Assembly: GCA_012519465.1 (NCBI GenBank)
Contig: JAAYQD010000235.1
Span: forward strand, 1 to 7,744
DNA from: Candidatus Cloacimonadota bacterium
Lineage (GTDB): Bacteria > Cloacimonadota > Cloacimonadia > Cloacimonadales > Cloacimonadaceae
DNA: 7,744 nucleotides
Direction: 5' to 3'
A model generated the notes under the pieces. It saw nothing but the letters and a program-made list of their open reading frames with translations, did no database searches and had not been told where the DNA came from. Below, in pieces: positions 6,731 to 7,744 of the stretch. The position numbers were made by a program, and so were the translations under genes. Every line of letters begins with the position of its first letter. Position 1 is the stretch's first letter.

Positions 6731-7744
6731 ATGAAAAATGCAGTATTGTCAATTTTGTTGCTCAGCTTTATTGTGATGCTGAGCGCTGTTCCCCGCAACC
6801 TCGTCGTTGTGGAGGTTGCCACCGGCACATGGTGCGGCTACTGTCCGGGTGCCGCCATGGGTTGCCACGATCTCATTGAAAACGGGCATGCCGTTGCCGT
6901 CATCAAAAACCACAATGGCGACAGCTATGCCAACACCTATTCCAACGCCCGCAATAGCTATTACAATCCCAGCGGTTTCCCCTCCGCCTATTTTGACGGG
7001 CTCAACGTTACCGCTGGCGGCAGTGGCACCAGCTCCATGTACAGCAATTACCTGCCCAAGGTCAACGCCCGCCTTGCCATCCCCAGCAAATACACTCTTT
7101 CCGCCATTGGCAACGCTGCCGGTAGCCTTTATACCGTTGGGGTCACCATTGCCAAGCCCGAGGCAGATGACAATGCAAACGTGAGGTTGCATGCCGTGCT
7201 CACGGAATCCAGCATCCCCCAAAACTGGTTCAACCAAACCACTGTGGATAACGTCAACCGCCTCATGGTGCCCGATCAAAATGGCACCAATATCAACCTT
7301 GGCACTGGAGAGCAGACCACCATCACCCTGCAATTTAACATGAACCCCGCCTGGGAAATCTCCAATTGCGAAATGGTGTTTTTCCTGCAAAATCATACCT
7401 CCAAAGAGATTCTGCAAGGTGCAAAATACTCTTTGGCGGAGCTGGTGGGTGCATTCCCCATCTCTCATGAGACCCTGGAATTTCCCAATCAATACATCGG
7501 CGGCAGCGCCACCATCCCCGTCTCCATTGCAAACTTTAGCGATAACGTTGCCACCGGCACCATTGCCATTGATAACCCTGCTTTTACCTCCACGATTTCC
7601 GACTTTTCCATCGCCGCATATCAGTCTATCAATTTGCAGGTTAGCTTCACCCCCTCCACCACCGATTATTATACTGGCACAATGACCATCACCAGCAATC
7701 TCTACAATCATCCCAATATCGAGATTCCCCTCTCCGGTATCGGA
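6731..7744 (+). CDS. Omp28-like secreted thioredoxin-fold protein with ASH-type domain, 3' end outside the window
   Basis: An open frame of 338 codons with no stop before the window ends, so the protein is partial. Residues 1-19 are a signal peptide, with likely cleavage after LSA. A thioredoxin-like domain follows (about 24-115), with TGTWCGYCPG placing the CxxC pair at C35 and C38, and a probable cis-proline P84 in GFPSAYFDG. Residues about 118-235 form a beta-rich second domain of Omp28 type. From about 244 an Ig-like module begins whose end, FTPSTTDYYTGTMTITSN and then IPLSGIG, matches ASH/choice-of-anchor D repeats. The Omp28 family is exported to the envelope or surface; a redox role for the CGYC pair is plausible but unproven. 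Further repeats and a C-terminal sorting domain like that of the carboxypeptidase could lie beyond the edge, which is inference. Confidence 0.88.
   Translation, partial: MKNAVLSILLLSFIVMLSAVPRNLVVVEVATGTWCGYCPGAAMGCHDLIENGHAVAVIKNHNGDSYANTYSNARNSYYNPSGFPSAYFDGLNVTAGGSGTSSMYSNYLPKVNARLAIPSKYTLSAIGNAAGSLYTVGVTIAKPEADDNANVRLHAVLTESSIPQNWFNQTTVDNVNRLMVPDQNGTNINLGTGEQTTITLQFNMNPAWEISNCEMVFFLQNHTSKEILQGAKYSLAELVGAFPISHETLEFPNQYIGGSATIPVSIANFSDNVATGTIAIDNPAFTSTISDFSIAAYQSINLQVSFTPSTTDYYTGTMTITSNLYNHPNIEIPLSGIG

Noticed and set aside
6749..7711. Second 320-codon minus-strand open frame opposite the Omp28-like gene
   Set aside because: Its composition is extremely rich in Gly, Val and Ile and low in complexity. 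The + strand frame has a signal peptide, a CxxC motif and a recognisable Ig-like domain. The equal length to the other antisense frame is coincidence.
1..7744. Strand asymmetry: the + strand seemed C-rich in genes of both directions
   Set aside because: Hand counts were uneven. Lines 2041-2100 (24 C, 9 G) and 6301-6360 (29 C, 7 G) are skewed, but 3841-3900 (14 C, 15 G) and 5401-5460 (15 C, 18 G) are not. A proper skew plot over a larger region would be needed.
1..7744. Mobile elements, CRISPR repeats, tRNA or rRNA genes
   Set aside because: I saw no transposase or integrase, no regularly spaced repeats, no tRNA-like cloverleaf signatures and no rRNA segments.

Overview
The window looks like chromosomal DNA from a Gram-negative-type (two-membrane) bacterium of the Fibrobacteres-Chlorobi-Bacteroidetes (FCB) group or a close relative. 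Candidatus Cloacimonadota (WWE1) is my best guess. The pointers are a secreted multidomain protein ending in a type IX-like sorting domain with the hallmark YPNPFNP, an Omp28-like secreted thioredoxin-fold protein with an ASH/choice-of-anchor-type Ig domain, and a true glutaminyl-tRNA synthetase. The lineage is inferred from protein style; there is no rRNA or tRNA here to prove it.

Layout. Positions 1-166 are non-coding apart from a possible 3' end of an unseen + strand gene, and hold two weak terminator-like hairpins. Positions 167-4547 (minus strand) are a three-gene operon read right to left: a 965-aa secreted M14 zinc carboxypeptidase, a 168-aa DUF192 protein, and a divergent polysaccharide deacetylase (YibQ/DUF610-like) lipoprotein. 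The first junction is a 4-bp ATGA stop/start overlap. The second is too if the ATG start is right, so the genes are probably translationally coupled. A small perfect hairpin holding a Shine-Dalgarno sequence sits just before the DUF192 start.

Positions 4548-4892 are the main regulatory hub. They contain the small bacterial signal recognition particle RNA (ffs, minus strand, about 4639-4734) with its U-tract terminator and a candidate promoter, a weak candidate promoter for the carboxypeptidase operon, and a near-consensus promoter for glnS. Positions 4893-6605 (+) are glnS. Positions 6606-6730 carry a ribosome binding site and a possible -10 for the last gene, which starts at 6731 (+) and runs off the window. 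It encodes an exported protein with a CGYC thioredoxin-like domain.

Two themes share the stretch. One is translation and export (glnS, SRP RNA). The other is envelope and cell surface: four of the five protein genes carry export signals. The operon may act on peptides or glycans of the envelope, but that role is inference. I found no mobile element, CRISPR array, tRNA or rRNA. The most interesting items are the carboxypeptidase, which resembles animal N/E-type carboxypeptidases fused to a bacterial surface-protein tail, its coupled operon, and the SRP RNA with a compensatory base-pair change.
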